Source: Acinetobacter variabilis | GTDB taxonomy: Bacteria; Pseudomonadota; Gammaproteobacteria; Pseudomonadales; Moraxellaceae | Reading direction: 5' to 3' | Assembly: GCF_000369625.1 (NCBI RefSeq) | Contig: NZ_KB850111.1 | Location: 438,038-502,037, forward strand | Length of the DNA stretch: 64,000 nt | Shown here: one piece after another, positions 17,317-27,257 of the stretch | Numbering within the stretch: the stretch's first letter is position 1 | Layout: each line of letters opens with the position of its first letter | Program-made: the position numbers and the translations under genes | The notes under the pieces: model-generated | The model's input: the letters and a program-made list of their open reading frames with translations, nothing else | The model's database searches: none | What the model was told of the DNA's origin: nothing

Positions 17317-20019
17317 TTAGTTCTCCTCTTTGTAGTCAGCAACTGGATGCAATTCAGGAGTCGCCTGAGGTGCCCAAGCCACCGGACGATCAGTATCTAA
17401 CTCAAAGCTAGAGATCGCGTCTTTCACTAAACGTGCATCGACTTCACCTTCATCTGCCAGTTTTTTCAGGGTTGCCACGACAATATGCGCAGCATCGACA
17501 CCAAAGTAGCTACGCAGATTGCCACGTGTATCTGAACGGCCATAACCATCGGTACCCAAGGCTACGAACGGACGACTGTCTGGAAGATAGGCACGAATCT
17601 GTTCACTATAGGCGCGCATGTGATCGGTGGCCGATACCACAATACCGTCCTTGTCACGTAACTGCTGAGATACCCATGGCTCTTTCGCTTCTTCAGCCAA
17701 TGGATGCAGGCGGTTATATTCTTCACATGCCATACCATCGCGAGCCAGTTCGTTAAAGCTGGTCACGCTCCAGACATTGGCATGAATCTGATATTCCTCA
17801 CGCAGGATTTTTGCGGCCTTGATGACTTCACGCAGAATAACGCCTGAACCCATCAACTGAACCGTCGCCTTTTCGTCTTCTTCCAGCAGATACATACCAC
17901 GCTTGATGCCTTCTTCTGCACCTTGTGGCATTGGTGGATGTTCATAGTTTTCGTTCATCAGAGTCAGGTAATAGAACACACGCTCCTGATTCACATACAT
18001 ACGTTGCAGACCATCATGCACGATTACGCCAAGCTCATAGCCAAAGCACGGGTCATAAGAGACACAGTTTGGAATGGTGTTGGCCAGAATATGCGAATGA
18101 CCATCCTGATGCTGCAAGCCCTCACCATTTAAGGTAGTACGGCCAGCGGTTGCACCTAGCAAGAAACCTTGCGCCTGTGCATCACCTGCTGCCCAAGCAA
18201 TATCGCCGATACGCTGGAAGCCGAACATTGAGTAGTACATGTACATCGGGATCATTGGCAAGTTATTGGTTGAATAACTGGTCGCCAAGGCTGCCCATGC
18301 ACTCATTGCACCGGCTTCGTTAATCCCTTCCTGTAACATATGACCGTCTTTGGCTTCACGGTAATGCATCAACTGTTCCTGATCTTCAGGGGTATATTGT
18401 TGACCATGCGCTGCATAGATCCCCAATTGACGGAACATCCCTTCCAGACCAAAGGTACGTGCTTCATCCGGAACAATCGGGACCACACGGTCCTTGATTG
18501 CTTTCTCTTTTAATAAGGCAGAGATTAAGCGGACCATGACCATGGTGGTGGACTGTTCTTTACCGTTTGAACCTTTAAGCACAGCATCAAAAACAGAGAG
18601 CTCAGGAATCGGTAAAGATTCGCTTTCTTTGCGACGTGCTGGCAGATAACCACCCAGTGCCTCACGGCGTGCCTTCATATATTTAATTTCAGGCGAGTTT
18701 TCGCTTGGGCGGTAGAATGGAATTTCTTCCAGTTGTTCATCAGTAAAAGGCAAGTTGAAACGATTACGTACGTATTTCAATGATTCTAGCTGCATTTTCT
18801 TGATTTGGTGCGTCTTGTTCACCGCTTCAATTTCATCAGACAGACCATAACCTTTTACGGTTTTCGCCAGAATCACCGTTGGCTGACCTTTGGCCTTGGT
18901 CGCTTCTGCATAGGCAGCAAAGACTTTGTATGGATCATGACCACCACGGTTCAGATTATCGATATCTTCATCGCTCAGGTCTTTGACCAAAGCTTCTGCT
19001 TCTGGATATTTACCAAAGAAATGTGCGCGTGCGTAGGCACCACCTTTCACCTGATAGCGCTGGTAATCACCATCCACTGCTTCTTCCATAATCGCTTTGA
19101 GTGCACCAGATTTGTCTTTATCCAGTAGCGGATCCCAGTGACGACCCCAGACAACTTTAATCACGCGCCAGCCAGCACCACGGAATAATGACTCAAGTTC
19201 CTGAATGATCTTGCCATTACCACGTACCGGACCATCCAGACGCTGCAAGTTACAGTTCACCACCCAGATCAGGTTGTCCAGCTTCTCACGACCCGCCAGT
19301 GAGATCGCACCCAAGCTTTCCGGCTCATCCATTTCGCCATCGCCCAGGTACGCCCAGACTTTACGGTCTTCTTCCTTAATCAGGCCACGGTTCATCAGGT
19401 ACTTTTGAATATGAGCCTGATAGATCGACATGATTGGACCGAGACCCATCGATACCGTCGGGAACTGCCAATAGTCTGCCATCAAGTAAGGATGAGGATA
19501 AGAAGGCAGGCCTTTACCGCCGACTTCACGACGGAAATTATTGAGATGCTCTTCAGTTAAGCGGCCTTCTAAAAATGAGCGGGCATAAATCCCCGGTGCA
19601 CAGTGACCTTGATAGTAAATCAGGTCGCCACCGAAGCTGTCGTTATTGGCACGGAAGAAATGGTTAAAACCCACATCATATAAAGTGGCAGATGAAGCAA
19701 AGCTGGCCAAATGACCACCCAGGTCATCACCGGATTTATTTGCGCGAAGCACCATTGCCAAAGCATTCCAGCGTATCAGCGCGCGAATACGGCGCTCCAT
19801 ATCCTGGTCGCCCGGCATCGCAGGTTGTTCTTCTACAGAAATAGTGTTTAAGTAGGGAGTATTTAAACGCTGAATAGGAACATGTTTGGCAATTGCGCGT
19901 TGATAAAGTTTTTCAAGTAAAAAGGCGGCGCGCTCGGTTCCCATGTGCTGCAAAACGGAGTCAAAAGCGTCTTGCCATTCTTGGGTTTCTTGAGCGTCGG
20001 TATCTCCATAAAACGCCAT
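17317..20019 (-). CDS. aceE: Pyruvate dehydrogenase E1 component (homodimeric type)
   Basis: This thiamine-diphosphate enzyme decarboxylates pyruvate and reductively acetylates the lipoyl domains of E2. The 900-residue single chain is the homodimeric gammaproteobacterial type. The ThDP/Mg motif starts Gly-Asp-Gly-Glu-Met-Asp-Glu-Pro-Glu-Ser and closes about 30 residues later at Asn-Cys-Asn. The segment His-Gln-Asp-Gly-His-Ser-His, typical of the active-site channel, is in the middle domain. The start is the ATG at 20019. It is first in the aceE-aceF operon, and the 350-base leader carries a candidate promoter. Confidence 0.97.
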   Translation of the reverse strand: MAFYGDTDAQETQEWQDAFDSVLQHMGTERAAFLLEKLYQRAIAKHVPIQRLNTPYLNTISVEEQPAMPGDQDMERRIRALIRWNALAMVLRANKSGDDLGGHLASFASSATLYDVGFNHFFRANNDSFGGDLIYYQGHCAPGIYARSFLEGRLTEEHLNNFRREVGGKGLPSYPHPYLMADYWQFPTVSMGLGPIMSIYQAHIQKYLMNRGLIKEEDRKVWAYLGDGEMDEPESLGAISLAGREKLDNLIWVVNCNLQRLDGPVRGNGKIIQELESLFRGAGWRVIKVVWGRHWDPLLDKDKSGALKAIMEEAVDGDYQRYQVKGGAYARAHFFGKYPEAEALVKDLSDEDIDNLNRGGHDPYKVFAAYAEATKAKGQPTVILAKTVKGYGLSDEIEAVNKTHQIKKMQLESLKYVRNRFNLPFTDEQLEEIPFYRPSENSPEIKYMKARREALGGYLPARRKESESLPIPELSVFDAVLKGSNGKEQSTTMVMVRLISALLKEKAIKDRVVPIVPDEARTFGLEGMFRQLGIYAAHGQQYTPEDQEQLMHYREAKDGHMLQEGINEAGAMSAWAALATSYSTNNLPMIPMYMYYSMFGFQRIGDIAWAAGDAQAQGFLLGATAGRTTLNGEGLQHQDGHSHILANTIPNCVSYDPCFGYELGVIVHDGLQRMYVNQERVFYYLTLMNENYEHPPMPQGAEEGIKRGMYLLEEDEKATVQLMGSGVILREVIKAAKILREEYQIHANVWSVTSFNELARDGMACEEYNRLHPLAEEAKEPWVSQQLRDKDGIVVSATDHMRAYSEQIRAYLPDSRPFVALGTDGYGRSDTRGNLRSYFGVDAAHIVVATLKKLADEGEVDARLVKDAISSFELDTDRPVAWAPQATPELHPVADYKEEN

Positions 20020-20369
20020 AATCTACAGTTCCTGAAAGCCAAATTGATCACTTATATGTATCATATTTACGGCTTATGCAGGTATGGCTCTGGCTGAATG
20101 CGGTTCTGGAGTACTATTTATTATCTAAATATCCATTGACACTTTATTACACAAAGTAACAAAAAGAAGTCAATGATGGCGATTTTTTATACGACAGTTA
20201 TAATTCTCGGTGATAATATAATATCTAAAAGCAATTAGACCGAACTCCTTCTCTACTCCCTGGAAGAAATGTTCAGCCTAATTGCCTTAAAAGCGGTTTG
20301 ATTGATATTTTATGAGTATCAAGTATCAGACGCATTAAAGTATTTCAGTTATTTTGAGCAAAGCTACGT
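20020..20369. other. Intergenic leader of aceE, no gene
   Basis: 350 bases between aceE and the convergently placed 3' end of the M23 peptidase gene. It holds the candidate aceE promoter at 20144-20173 and short AT-rich stretches. I see no ORF, tRNA or clear regulatory RNA. Confidence 0.4.
20144..20173 (-). promoter_or_regulatory. Candidate aceE promoter
   Basis: On the minus strand, TTGACT (20168-20173) and TAATAA (20144-20149) are separated by 18 nt. It would give a leader of about 120 nt before the aceE ATG. The spacing is one base longer than ideal. Confidence 0.35.
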
Positions 20370-21065
20370 TTAAGGTAACATTGCTAAATAAGTTGAAGGA
20401 TTTTTACGTTGACCGTCTTTTACTACTTCATAGTGTAGATGAGGACCTGTACAACGACCTGTACAACCTACATTCGCAATATGATCACCGGCTTGCACCT
20501 GATCTCCCACACGTGCAATCAAGCGTGAAGCATGGGCATAACGAGTAAGGTATCCATTACCATGGTTAATTTCGACATACTGACCATAACCTGTACCCCA
20601 ACCCGATTTGGTTACGATACCAGGACCAGTTGCGTAGATCGGTGTACCGCTTGCAGCAGCCAGATCCAGGCCTGAGTGATTTTCAGCACGGCCACCCATG
20701 GTACGACCACCGAAACTTGAGCTGACACGTTTCATGTCTGGTAATGGATGAGCCACTAGCCATGAATAAGGGTTATTTGAAGATGCAACTTTGCTGGATG
20801 AAGAATTGCCATATTTTTGGGCAATGGTCTGATTATTCAGTTCAACCGGTTTTTCAAATAGCTGAACATTTAATTTGGTTTGTGCGGGAATATCAATATC
20901 TTCAGGATGGGTATAAGAACCCTGCGATAAAGTACGTGTTAACTGCTCAAGACGGTCAGGTGTAGCATCTTGTTGATTCAGATCCACTAAATCTGCAAAA
21001 GCTACTGAAGCAGCTGAAACCGAAATAGAAAATGCCAATAGGATACGTCGCATAGGCATATGCAT
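20370..21065 (-). CDS. M23-family (LytM-type) peptidoglycan metallopeptidase
   Basis: This is a secreted zinc endopeptidase of the lysostaphin/LytM type that would cleave peptidoglycan cross-links in the periplasm. The ATG at 21065 is chosen because AGAGAGG precedes it by 6 nt and a signal peptide follows directly, ending near Ala-Phe-Ala; 231 residues result. The Zn motifs His-Ser-Gly-Leu-Asp (first His and Asp) and Gly-Pro-His-Leu-His-Tyr-Glu (His-x-His) are both present, so it should be active rather than an EnvC/NlpD-type degenerate activator. It is transcribed divergently from the DciA-like gene. Confidence 0.9.
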   Translation of the reverse strand: MHMPMRRILLAFSISVSAASVAFADLVDLNQQDATPDRLEQLTRTLSQGSYTHPEDIDIPAQTKLNVQLFEKPVELNNQTIAQKYGNSSSSKVASSNNPYSWLVAHPLPDMKRVSSSFGGRTMGGRAENHSGLDLAAASGTPIYATGPGIVTKSGWGTGYGQYVEINHGNGYLTRYAHASRLIARVGDQVQAGDHIANVGCTGRCTGPHLHYEVVKDGQRKNPSTYLAMLP

Positions 21066-21169
21066 AAAAAACCTCTCTAAACTGCTAATCGAGTTTCTTG
21101 AAGATCTCTTCCTTGATATCCACTTTAAGAAGCGCATAAGATTAAGACATAAACATGTAGGAATTATGT

Positions 21170-21610
21170 ATGTCGGAACCTGTCAACGTTTTTCAAAAAA
21201 CAAGAAAACAGATAAAAACAGGAAACTTTTCGTTTCTCTCATCACAAGTTTCTGCATGGCAGAAGCTTACGAAACTCGTACAACCGCTATTGCCTCAACC
21301 CGAACAATGGCAAGTTGCCTGCTATCAAAATGGTGTGTTAACGATTACCGGTGAAAACCAAGCCATGATTTCTCAATTGGCCTATCTTCAAAAGCAATAC
21401 ATCTCACAACTCTCTCAAATAAACGAATTAAAAGATCTCACTAAAATCCAAGTTTGCTTAAGGAATCCATCCCCTGTTCAACCGGTTCCAGAAAAATCTG
21501 AAAGAGCCTTGAGTCCAGAAACACAGGAATTACTCCGCGGTGCTGCTGACTTTATAAGCGACCCTAAGCTTAGCCAAGCTTTACTACGTTTGGCAAGCAA
21601 TAAAAAGTAA
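21170..21610 (+). CDS. DciA-like (DUF721) protein, putative DnaB helicase loading factor
   Basis: The 146-residue protein matches the DUF721/DciA family in its N-terminal KH-like domain (about residues 20-95), with the Trp-Gln-Val-Ala...Leu-Thr-Ile-Thr-Gly-Glu-Asn strand pattern. A disordered linker and a helical C-terminus follow. DciA proteins recruit the replicative helicase DnaB in bacteria that lack DnaC. In many Gammaproteobacteria the gene sits next to lpxC and convergent to it, as here, which supports the assignment. The start is the ATG at 21170. Confidence 0.8.
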   Translation: MSEPVNVFQKTRKQIKTGNFSFLSSQVSAWQKLTKLVQPLLPQPEQWQVACYQNGVLTITGENQAMISQLAYLQKQYISQLSQINELKDLTKIQVCLRNPSPVQPVPEKSERALSPETQELLRGAADFISDPKLSQALLRLASNKK

Positions 21611-21709
21611 CATTGCAATGAGATGTAATAAATTCCAATGTTGTTTTTATGTGACAGGTATCACATTAGATGCGGCTAAGTTATAACACAAAGACACAAA
21701 GACAAGGAC

Positions 21710-22612
21710 TTATGTCACAGTTACATAACTAATTGGACATTGAGTTACGTCATCAAATGTTACAATTTCATAGCTGCTTGGGTCACTTTTCACGTTACGC
21801 AATAGTTGGTTATTCAAAGCATGCCCTGATTTGTAGCCATCAAATTTGGCAATAATCTGGTGGCCTAGCAGGTATAAATCACCTACTGCATCCAGAATCT
21901 TGTGACGTACAAACTCATCCGAGAAACGCAAACCTTCTTCATTGACCACGCCGGTTTCATCTACACCGATCGCATTTTCCAAGCTTGCACCCAAAGCCAG
22001 ATTATTGGCTTTCAAGTAGTCAAGGTCTTTCATAAAGCCAAATGTACGCGCTTCACTGACTTCATAAACAAAGGTTTCTGTAGAAAAATCGATGCTGGCA
22101 GACTGATGCTCTTTTTTGAAGGCAGGATGATCAAAATCAATAGTGAAATTTAGCTGAAAGCCGTCATGTGGGCTAAAAATTGCCCGTTTATCATCGATCA
22201 GGGCTTCAACAGGTTTAATAATTTTAATAAATTTCTTTGGTGCATCTAGTTCTTGCAAGCCGCCCTGCATGAGCAGATAAATGAAAGGTCCGGCACTACC
22301 ATCCATAATGGGAACTTCTGAAGCTGACACTTCAATAATCAGGTTATCAATACCTAATCCCGCAATGGCGCTCATCACATGCTCGATCGTACCGACTTTG
22401 GCATTTGACTGAACCAGATTTGAACACATGAAGGCTTCCTGGATCAATAGGGCATCCGCAGGAATATCGACAGGTGGCGCCAGATCAATACGACGAAACA
22501 CAATGCCCCCATCGGCGTGGTGTGGCACAAAGTTAATCATAACCTTCTGCCCACTATGAAGACCGATTCCGCTCGCTTTCACGATACGTTGCAGGGTACG
22601 TTGTTTCAACAT
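21710..22612 (-). CDS. lpxC: UDP-3-O-acyl-N-acetylglucosamine deacetylase LpxC
   Basis: LpxC is the zinc deacetylase that commits UDP-3-O-acyl-GlcNAc to lipid A. From the ATG at 22612 it has 300 residues, beginning Met-Leu-Lys-Gln-Arg-Thr, like the Acinetobacter protein. The Zn ligand motif Gly-Thr-Ile-Glu-His-Val-Met (His78) and the His-Lys-Ile-Leu-Asp-Ala-Val-Gly-Asp motif (His and Asp ligands) are present. A His in the C-terminal segment Lys-Ser-Gly-His-Ala acts as general acid in the family. The frame is open to 22699, but that extension crosses the ftsZ terminator and is rejected. It is the last gene after the dcw cluster. Confidence 0.97.
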   Translation of the reverse strand: MLKQRTLQRIVKASGIGLHSGQKVMINFVPHHADGGIVFRRIDLAPPVDIPADALLIQEAFMCSNLVQSNAKVGTIEHVMSAIAGLGIDNLIIEVSASEVPIMDGSAGPFIYLLMQGGLQELDAPKKFIKIIKPVEALIDDKRAIFSPHDGFQLNFTIDFDHPAFKKEHQSASIDFSTETFVYEVSEARTFGFMKDLDYLKANNLALGASLENAIGVDETGVVNEEGLRFSDEFVRHKILDAVGDLYLLGHQIIAKFDGYKSGHALNNQLLRNVKSDPSSYEIVTFDDVTQCPISYVTVT

Positions 22613-22679
22613 GCTTTTTATCATCTGTTCACCAATAAAACCGCTATACGTTAGCATATTTGGCCATTGATAAAAAACA

Positions 22680-22703
22680 AAAGGTGGCTCTAAAGCCACC
22701 TTT
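22680..22703 (-). terminator. Intrinsic terminator between ftsZ and lpxC
   Basis: AAAGGTGGCT and AGCCACCTTT form a 10-bp stem with a 4-nt loop. The minus strand continues TTTTGTTTTTT. It separates lpxC from the ftsQAZ transcript. Confidence 0.8.
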
Positions 22704-22738
22704 TCTGTGCAATCATAGTAAACACATGCTGTTACATA

Positions 22739-23923
22739 TTACTTACGCTGTTGATTTTTAAGGTAATCTTGGATGCTCATTGGTGTTGGGCGTGGGCTAG
22801 AAACTGAAGCTGCAGGATTAGCTGCTGCACCTGCTTCATTTTGCTGACGCTGAATTGCCGGTACATCATCATCTTCAACTACTGCCGGAGATGATGGACG
22901 TGCTGCCTGTACATTCGCGCGTTTAGTTGGCTCAACCGAATCTGCAGCATGGCGAGTCAAACCAGTCGCAATCACCGTTACACTAATTTCATCACGAGCA
23001 TCCGGATCAAATACTGTACCGTAGAAGACCTGACCTTCGTCCAGATCCACGATCTGGTTTACAACATCAGTAATTTCTTCAATTTCACCGAAGGTTACGT
23101 CATCACCGCCAGTCACGTTAATCAGAATACCTTTAGCATTCATGATGGTGACATTATCCAATAATGGGCTGCGAATCGCCTGCTCTGCTGCCTGACGTGC
23201 ACGGTTTTCACCACGCCCCAAGCCTACACCCATCATGGCATAACCACGCGTACTCATTGCAGTTTTCAGATCGGCGAAGTCAAGGTTAATGTGACCAGGA
23301 CGTACCACCAGATCAAAGATACTACGTACTGCATTCAACAGTACATCATCCGCTTTTTTATACGCATCCTTCATTGAAATATCACGAAAGACTTTCAATA
23401 GACGCTGGTTTGGAATGATGATCAGAGAATCTACGTGCTGTTCTAGCGCTTCAATCCCCTTCTCGGCAGATTGCAAACGGCGTTTACCTTCAAAGTTGAA
23501 TGGCGTAGTCACGACACCAACAGTCAGGATGCCCATTTCTTTGGCAATTTCAGCAACGACTGGCGCAGCACCGGTACCTGTACCGCCACCCATACCGGCA
23601 GTAACGAATACCATATCGGTACCTTCAAGCTGCTGGCGGATCAGTTCACGGCTTTCTTCTGCTGCCGCTTGACCGACCTGTGGATTTGCTCCAGCACCCA
23701 GACCACGTGTACTTTGCTCACCCAGCTGAATTTTAAATTCGGCTTCCATGCGATCCAGTGCCTGTTTGTCTGTATTGGCACAGACGAACTTTACGCCCTG
23801 GATATCGGACTGCAACATATGCTGTACAGCATTACCACCCGCACCACCTACACCAAATACAGTGAAACGGGCTTGACCATTGCTATCGCTATGATCTTCT
23901 TCGAAAAATTCAAATGAGGCCAT
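22739..23923 (-). CDS. ftsZ: Cell division GTPase FtsZ
   Basis: FtsZ is the tubulin homologue that forms the Z-ring at midcell. The GTP-binding T4 loop Gly-Gly-Gly-Thr-Gly-Thr-Gly lies near residue 113, and the T7 catalytic-loop region Asn-Leu-Asp-Phe-Ala-Asp near residue 217. A variable Ala/Pro-rich linker of about 60 residues leads to the C-terminal peptide Ile-Gln-Asp-Tyr-Leu, which contacts FtsA and ZipA. Length is 394 residues. It lies 160 nt after ftsA, leaving room for its own promoter, and is followed by a terminator. Confidence 0.98.
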   Translation of the reverse strand: MASFEFFEEDHSDSNGQARFTVFGVGGAGGNAVQHMLQSDIQGVKFVCANTDKQALDRMEAEFKIQLGEQSTRGLGAGANPQVGQAAAEESRELIRQQLEGTDMVFVTAGMGGGTGTGAAPVVAEIAKEMGILTVGVVTTPFNFEGKRRLQSAEKGIEALEQHVDSLIIIPNQRLLKVFRDISMKDAYKKADDVLLNAVRSIFDLVVRPGHINLDFADLKTAMSTRGYAMMGVGLGRGENRARQAAEQAIRSPLLDNVTIMNAKGILINVTGGDDVTFGEIEEITDVVNQIVDLDEGQVFYGTVFDPDARDEISVTVIATGLTRHAADSVEPTKRANVQAARPSSPAVVEDDDVPAIQRQQNEAGAAANPAASVSSPRPTPMSIQDYLKNQQRK

Positions 23924-24082
23924 GACCTATAAAATTCCTAATTCATAATTGGCAGTCACTAAGCCCGTATACTGCCTTAATCTTGATAAAAATTGTTTTT
24001 AAGAATGCTGCTCAAGCAGGCACTTGTCAAGTACAAGCCCAATTAACTACAACTTCCCAACAATATTCACAATAAAAATCGC

Positions 24083-25345
24083 TTAAAAGATCGCTTTTAA
24101 CGTTTCGTTAAAACCTGACCATGCCCGTTTAATGCGCTGTGTAACTGATAACTTATCCCCGTCTTCAGTTTCAACGAGGGTTTCCTGGGTATCACTCTGG
24201 CTAAACATCAGCAAACCAGCCACTGTTGCGTACTGGGAACGACGTAAAGCTGCTTGGTGCTGTTCATCCGCATAGACCTGTACCGGCGGATTGCCCAGAT
24301 GCGCGGACACACCCAAGGTACGACGTACAAAGCTGACCATACCTTCAATCTGACTGGCATCACCAGTCAGCACCACACCATGATAAAGGCCTTGCATTGC
24401 GCCATGGTTCACCAGTTCATCACGCACCAGACCCATGATTTCTTCATAACGTGCCATGATAATTTCAGTCAGTTCAATCCGGCTGATAGTTTGTGGTCCA
24501 TCAATGCCCTGGAACTGAATCATATGCTCTGGTTTAACCACTTTCAGATCAACACAGCCATAGAGCAATTTCAGACGTTCTGCTTCTTCTGTGGTCGTCT
24601 GTAAAACCGCTGCAATATCACGGGTGACATGTTCACCACCACGCTGGATGGTATGGGTTAGCGCCAGACGGCCATCCAGATAAACAGCGACATTGGTGGT
24701 TCCCGCACCGATATCCACCAGACACACGCCATATTCTTTTTCATCTTTGAGCAGGCTGGCTTCAGCGGTAGCCAGACAGGACACCACCATTTTCTCCACA
24801 CCGATATTGGCCCCTTTTAAAGCGCGGTCAATATTCTGCATGGTGCTGATCGGTAACATCATCAAATGATAATGCCCGGTCATGCTATGTGCCGACATAC
24901 GGATCGGGTTGAGTACCCATTCCGGTGCATCATCCAGCTCGAAGCCTAAAGGTACCGCACTGACCAGATAGTGATCTGAGGTGACATGACTGGCCTTGGC
25001 CAGCTCAAGTGCCCGCACCACTTCACTGGTCGTAATTGAATGTTCACTATTATCAATGGTGGTACTACCCGAGGCATAAAAGCTTTTTAATTCAGCACTT
25101 GGGATCGAAATCCACGCAGAATGCACACGACATTCAGCCATATCTTCCGCTTCTTGTACGGCGTTTTTAATGGCGGTAATGACTTTATCGAGACTGACAA
25201 TTTTTCCTTTATTCATGCCTCGGTTACGAGCGGTCGCCATCCCAATCACTTGGATATTGTCTGGCGCGTGTACCTTACCAATCAAAACTGAAACTTTGTG
25301 TGTCCCAATGTCAATCGCCACAACCGAGGGAACAGCTTCACTCAT
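24083..25345 (-). CDS. ftsA: Cell division protein FtsA
   Basis: FtsA is an actin-fold ATPase that anchors FtsZ to the membrane. ATP-binding blocks are visible: Val-Ala-Ile-Asp-Ile-Gly-Thr-His-Lys near residue 8 and Val-Asp-Ile-Gly-Ala-Gly-Thr-Thr near residue 212. The C-terminus contains an amphipathic membrane-targeting helix (Arg-Ile-Lys-Arg-Ala-Trp-Ser-Gly-Phe). The 420-residue length is normal. It follows ftsQ by 71 nt on the same strand. Confidence 0.97.
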   Translation of the reverse strand: MSEAVPSVVAIDIGTHKVSVLIGKVHAPDNIQVIGMATARNRGMNKGKIVSLDKVITAIKNAVQEAEDMAECRVHSAWISIPSAELKSFYASGSTTIDNSEHSITTSEVVRALELAKASHVTSDHYLVSAVPLGFELDDAPEWVLNPIRMSAHSMTGHYHLMMLPISTMQNIDRALKGANIGVEKMVVSCLATAEASLLKDEKEYGVCLVDIGAGTTNVAVYLDGRLALTHTIQRGGEHVTRDIAAVLQTTTEEAERLKLLYGCVDLKVVKPEHMIQFQGIDGPQTISRIELTEIIMARYEEIMGLVRDELVNHGAMQGLYHGVVLTGDASQIEGMVSFVRRTLGVSAHLGNPPVQVYADEQHQAALRRSQYATVAGLLMFSQSDTQETLVETEDGDKLSVTQRIKRAWSGFNETLKAIF

Positions 25346-25416
25346 TATTAACTACTACCATTACGTGTTTGTTAGATTTATGGCTTTATAAGGCCTCTAG
25401 TTTTTAAAGCCGGTCA

Positions 25417-26271
25417 TTATGGCTTTACTGTCACATTATTCTCAACGCCCGTGTCATTAATGGTTACAATAAATTGACCATTTACAATTTTAGGCGGAAT
25501 TGAATTTTTCCATTGAATCGCCAATCCATTACGATAACGCAGGTCAATCGCTGAAATTTTTGACCATACCGGTTTTAGTTCGCTATAGGACAGATGACTC
25601 AAACGTTGCAATTTGCTCATGGTCTGGTCTTTATCGACAATTACACGCAAACCTGAATCAAACTGCATAAACCACGTCATTCGTTCAGTTAAATATAATT
25701 CTTTTAAACGAATACCTTGTGGTAAAAATAACTGATTGATTTCATTATAACGTCGCATCATGGTATTTGCATGAGTAGAGGGTCCATGCAGCAACGGTAA
25801 AGCTGAATAATCTTTAGAACTGACTTCAGTGAAAATAATGCCACTATCACTCAGCAGTCGTCCTGTACCCCATCGGGCAATAGCATGATGCGGCATTACC
25901 CGGACATGAATCTTGTCTGGCCAGGCACGAGATACCACCACACGGTCCACCCAGGACAATTCCAGTGCGCGGTCACGAATCGATTCCAGGTCCGAAGTGA
26001 AATAGTTTTCAGTCACAATCGGTGATACGTACTGCATGACCTGACGCTCTTCAGCTGCTGAACGCGTTCCTGCCACTTTCAGCTCTGCTACCTGAGCATC
26101 AGTCATCACCTTGTACAGGCCAAAAATCCCAAAAGCCAGCACCACCAGCGCGACACACAACAAGGCCCAACCACCCAGGTTGGTCAGTTTCTCTTTGCGT
26201 GTCGGCGGCTTGTCGTGAATTGAGGTAATCGCAGCACGTTTACGGCGCATGGTTGCTGGGAGTTGAGCCAT
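25417..26271 (-). CDS. ftsQ: Cell division protein FtsQ
   Basis: FtsQ is a bitopic inner-membrane protein of the FtsQLB subcomplex. A basic cytoplasmic N-terminus (about 35 residues) is followed by one membrane helix (about residues 33-55). A periplasmic POTRA domain and the FtsQ beta domain come next; the Trp-Val-Asp-Arg-Val-Val-Val-Ser-Arg-Ala-Trp-Pro-Asp segment is characteristic. Its ATG begins 3 nt after the ddl stop codon, indicating translational coupling. Length is 284 residues. Confidence 0.95.
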   Translation of the reverse strand: MAQLPATMRRKRAAITSIHDKPPTRKEKLTNLGGWALLCVALVVLAFGIFGLYKVMTDAQVAELKVAGTRSAAEERQVMQYVSPIVTENYFTSDLESIRDRALELSWVDRVVVSRAWPDKIHVRVMPHHAIARWGTGRLLSDSGIIFTEVSSKDYSALPLLHGPSTHANTMMRRYNEINQLFLPQGIRLKELYLTERMTWFMQFDSGLRVIVDKDQTMSKLQRLSHLSYSELKPVWSKISAIDLRYRNGLAIQWKNSIPPKIVNGQFIVTINDTGVENNVTVKP

Positions 26272-26274
26272 AAC

Positions 26275-27204
26275 TTAGTATGCCGCACCGTTTAATGTTT
26301 GTTCCAGAATCGCTACACAGAGCGTATCAAAACTATAGCCAATTGCTGCAGCCGCTTTTGGTACCAGAGAGTGACTGGTCATACCCGGAACTGTATTCAC
26401 TTCCAGTAACCAGAACTTGCCCTGCTCATCCTGCATTGCATCAATACGGCCCCAACCACTTGCACCCACTGCCTGGAAAGCACGTAGGGCCAAGGCTTGC
26501 AATTCTTTCTCTTCAGATTCGCTCAAGCCACATGGAATGCCATATTCCACATCATTACGCTGATATTTAGCTTCATAGTCATAGAAAGCCACATCTTCTG
26601 GCGGTTGCAGACGAATGACAGGTAAAGCCTGACCATTCAGAATCACAATGGTAAATTCACGGCCTGTGATCCATTTCTCTGCCATAACCACGGCATCATG
26701 TTCAGTCGCTTTGGCAATCGCATCGGCAAAGTCTTCTACTTTTTCAACTTTACTCATGCCAATACTTGAGCCTTCGTGTACAGGCTTAATGATCAGCGGC
26801 AAATCTAGAGCAGATACAATTTCTTGAGCATTCGAGTTTTTGGTCACGATCCGGTATGGCGCAGTAGGTAATTCTGAACCCTGCCAAACCTGTTTGGTTT
26901 TGACTTTATCCATACCAATGGCAGAACCCTGTACGCCTGTACCGGTATATGGAATATTCAACCATTCCAGCGCGCCCTGAATCTGGCCGTCTTCACCGCC
27001 ACGGCCATGCAATACCACAAACGCACGATCATAATTTACCAGCTCGGTAACACTACGCTCTTGTGGATCAAACGCTTCTGCATTGATCCCAGAACGCACT
27101 AATGCCTCAAGTACGGCGGTTCCACTATCTAGCGAAACCTCACGCTCTGCAGATTTACCACCCAGCAATACGGCAACTTTTCCGAATTTTGAAGCATTTG
27201 ACAC
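26275..27204 (-). CDS. ddl: D-alanine--D-alanine ligase (DdlB)
   Basis: This ATP-grasp enzyme makes the D-Ala-D-Ala dipeptide for peptidoglycan precursors. Visible motifs are His-Gly-Arg-Gly-Gly-Glu-Asp-Gly near residue 68, the ATP-grasp Lys-Pro-Val-His-Glu-Gly-Ser-Ser segment, and the C-terminal Glu-Val-Asn-Thr-Val-Pro-Gly-Met-Thr metal-binding motif. I choose a GTG start at 27204 (309 residues, Met-Ser-Asn-Ala-Ser-Lys-Phe-Gly-Lys), because AAGGA lies 7 nt upstream. The in-frame ATG at 27237 adds 11 unlikely residues. Confidence 0.95.
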   Translation of the reverse strand: MSNASKFGKVAVLLGGKSAEREVSLDSGTAVLEALVRSGINAEAFDPQERSVTELVNYDRAFVVLHGRGGEDGQIQGALEWLNIPYTGTGVQGSAIGMDKVKTKQVWQGSELPTAPYRIVTKNSNAQEIVSALDLPLIIKPVHEGSSIGMSKVEKVEDFADAIAKATEHDAVVMAEKWITGREFTIVILNGQALPVIRLQPPEDVAFYDYEAKYQRNDVEYGIPCGLSESEEKELQALALRAFQAVGASGWGRIDAMQDEQGKFWLLEVNTVPGMTSHSLVPKAAAAIGYSFDTLCVAILEQTLNGAAY

Positions 27205-27257
27205 GTTTATATCCTTAAACTTTTTGAATCTGTTCAATTAGTCATAACATGACTATT

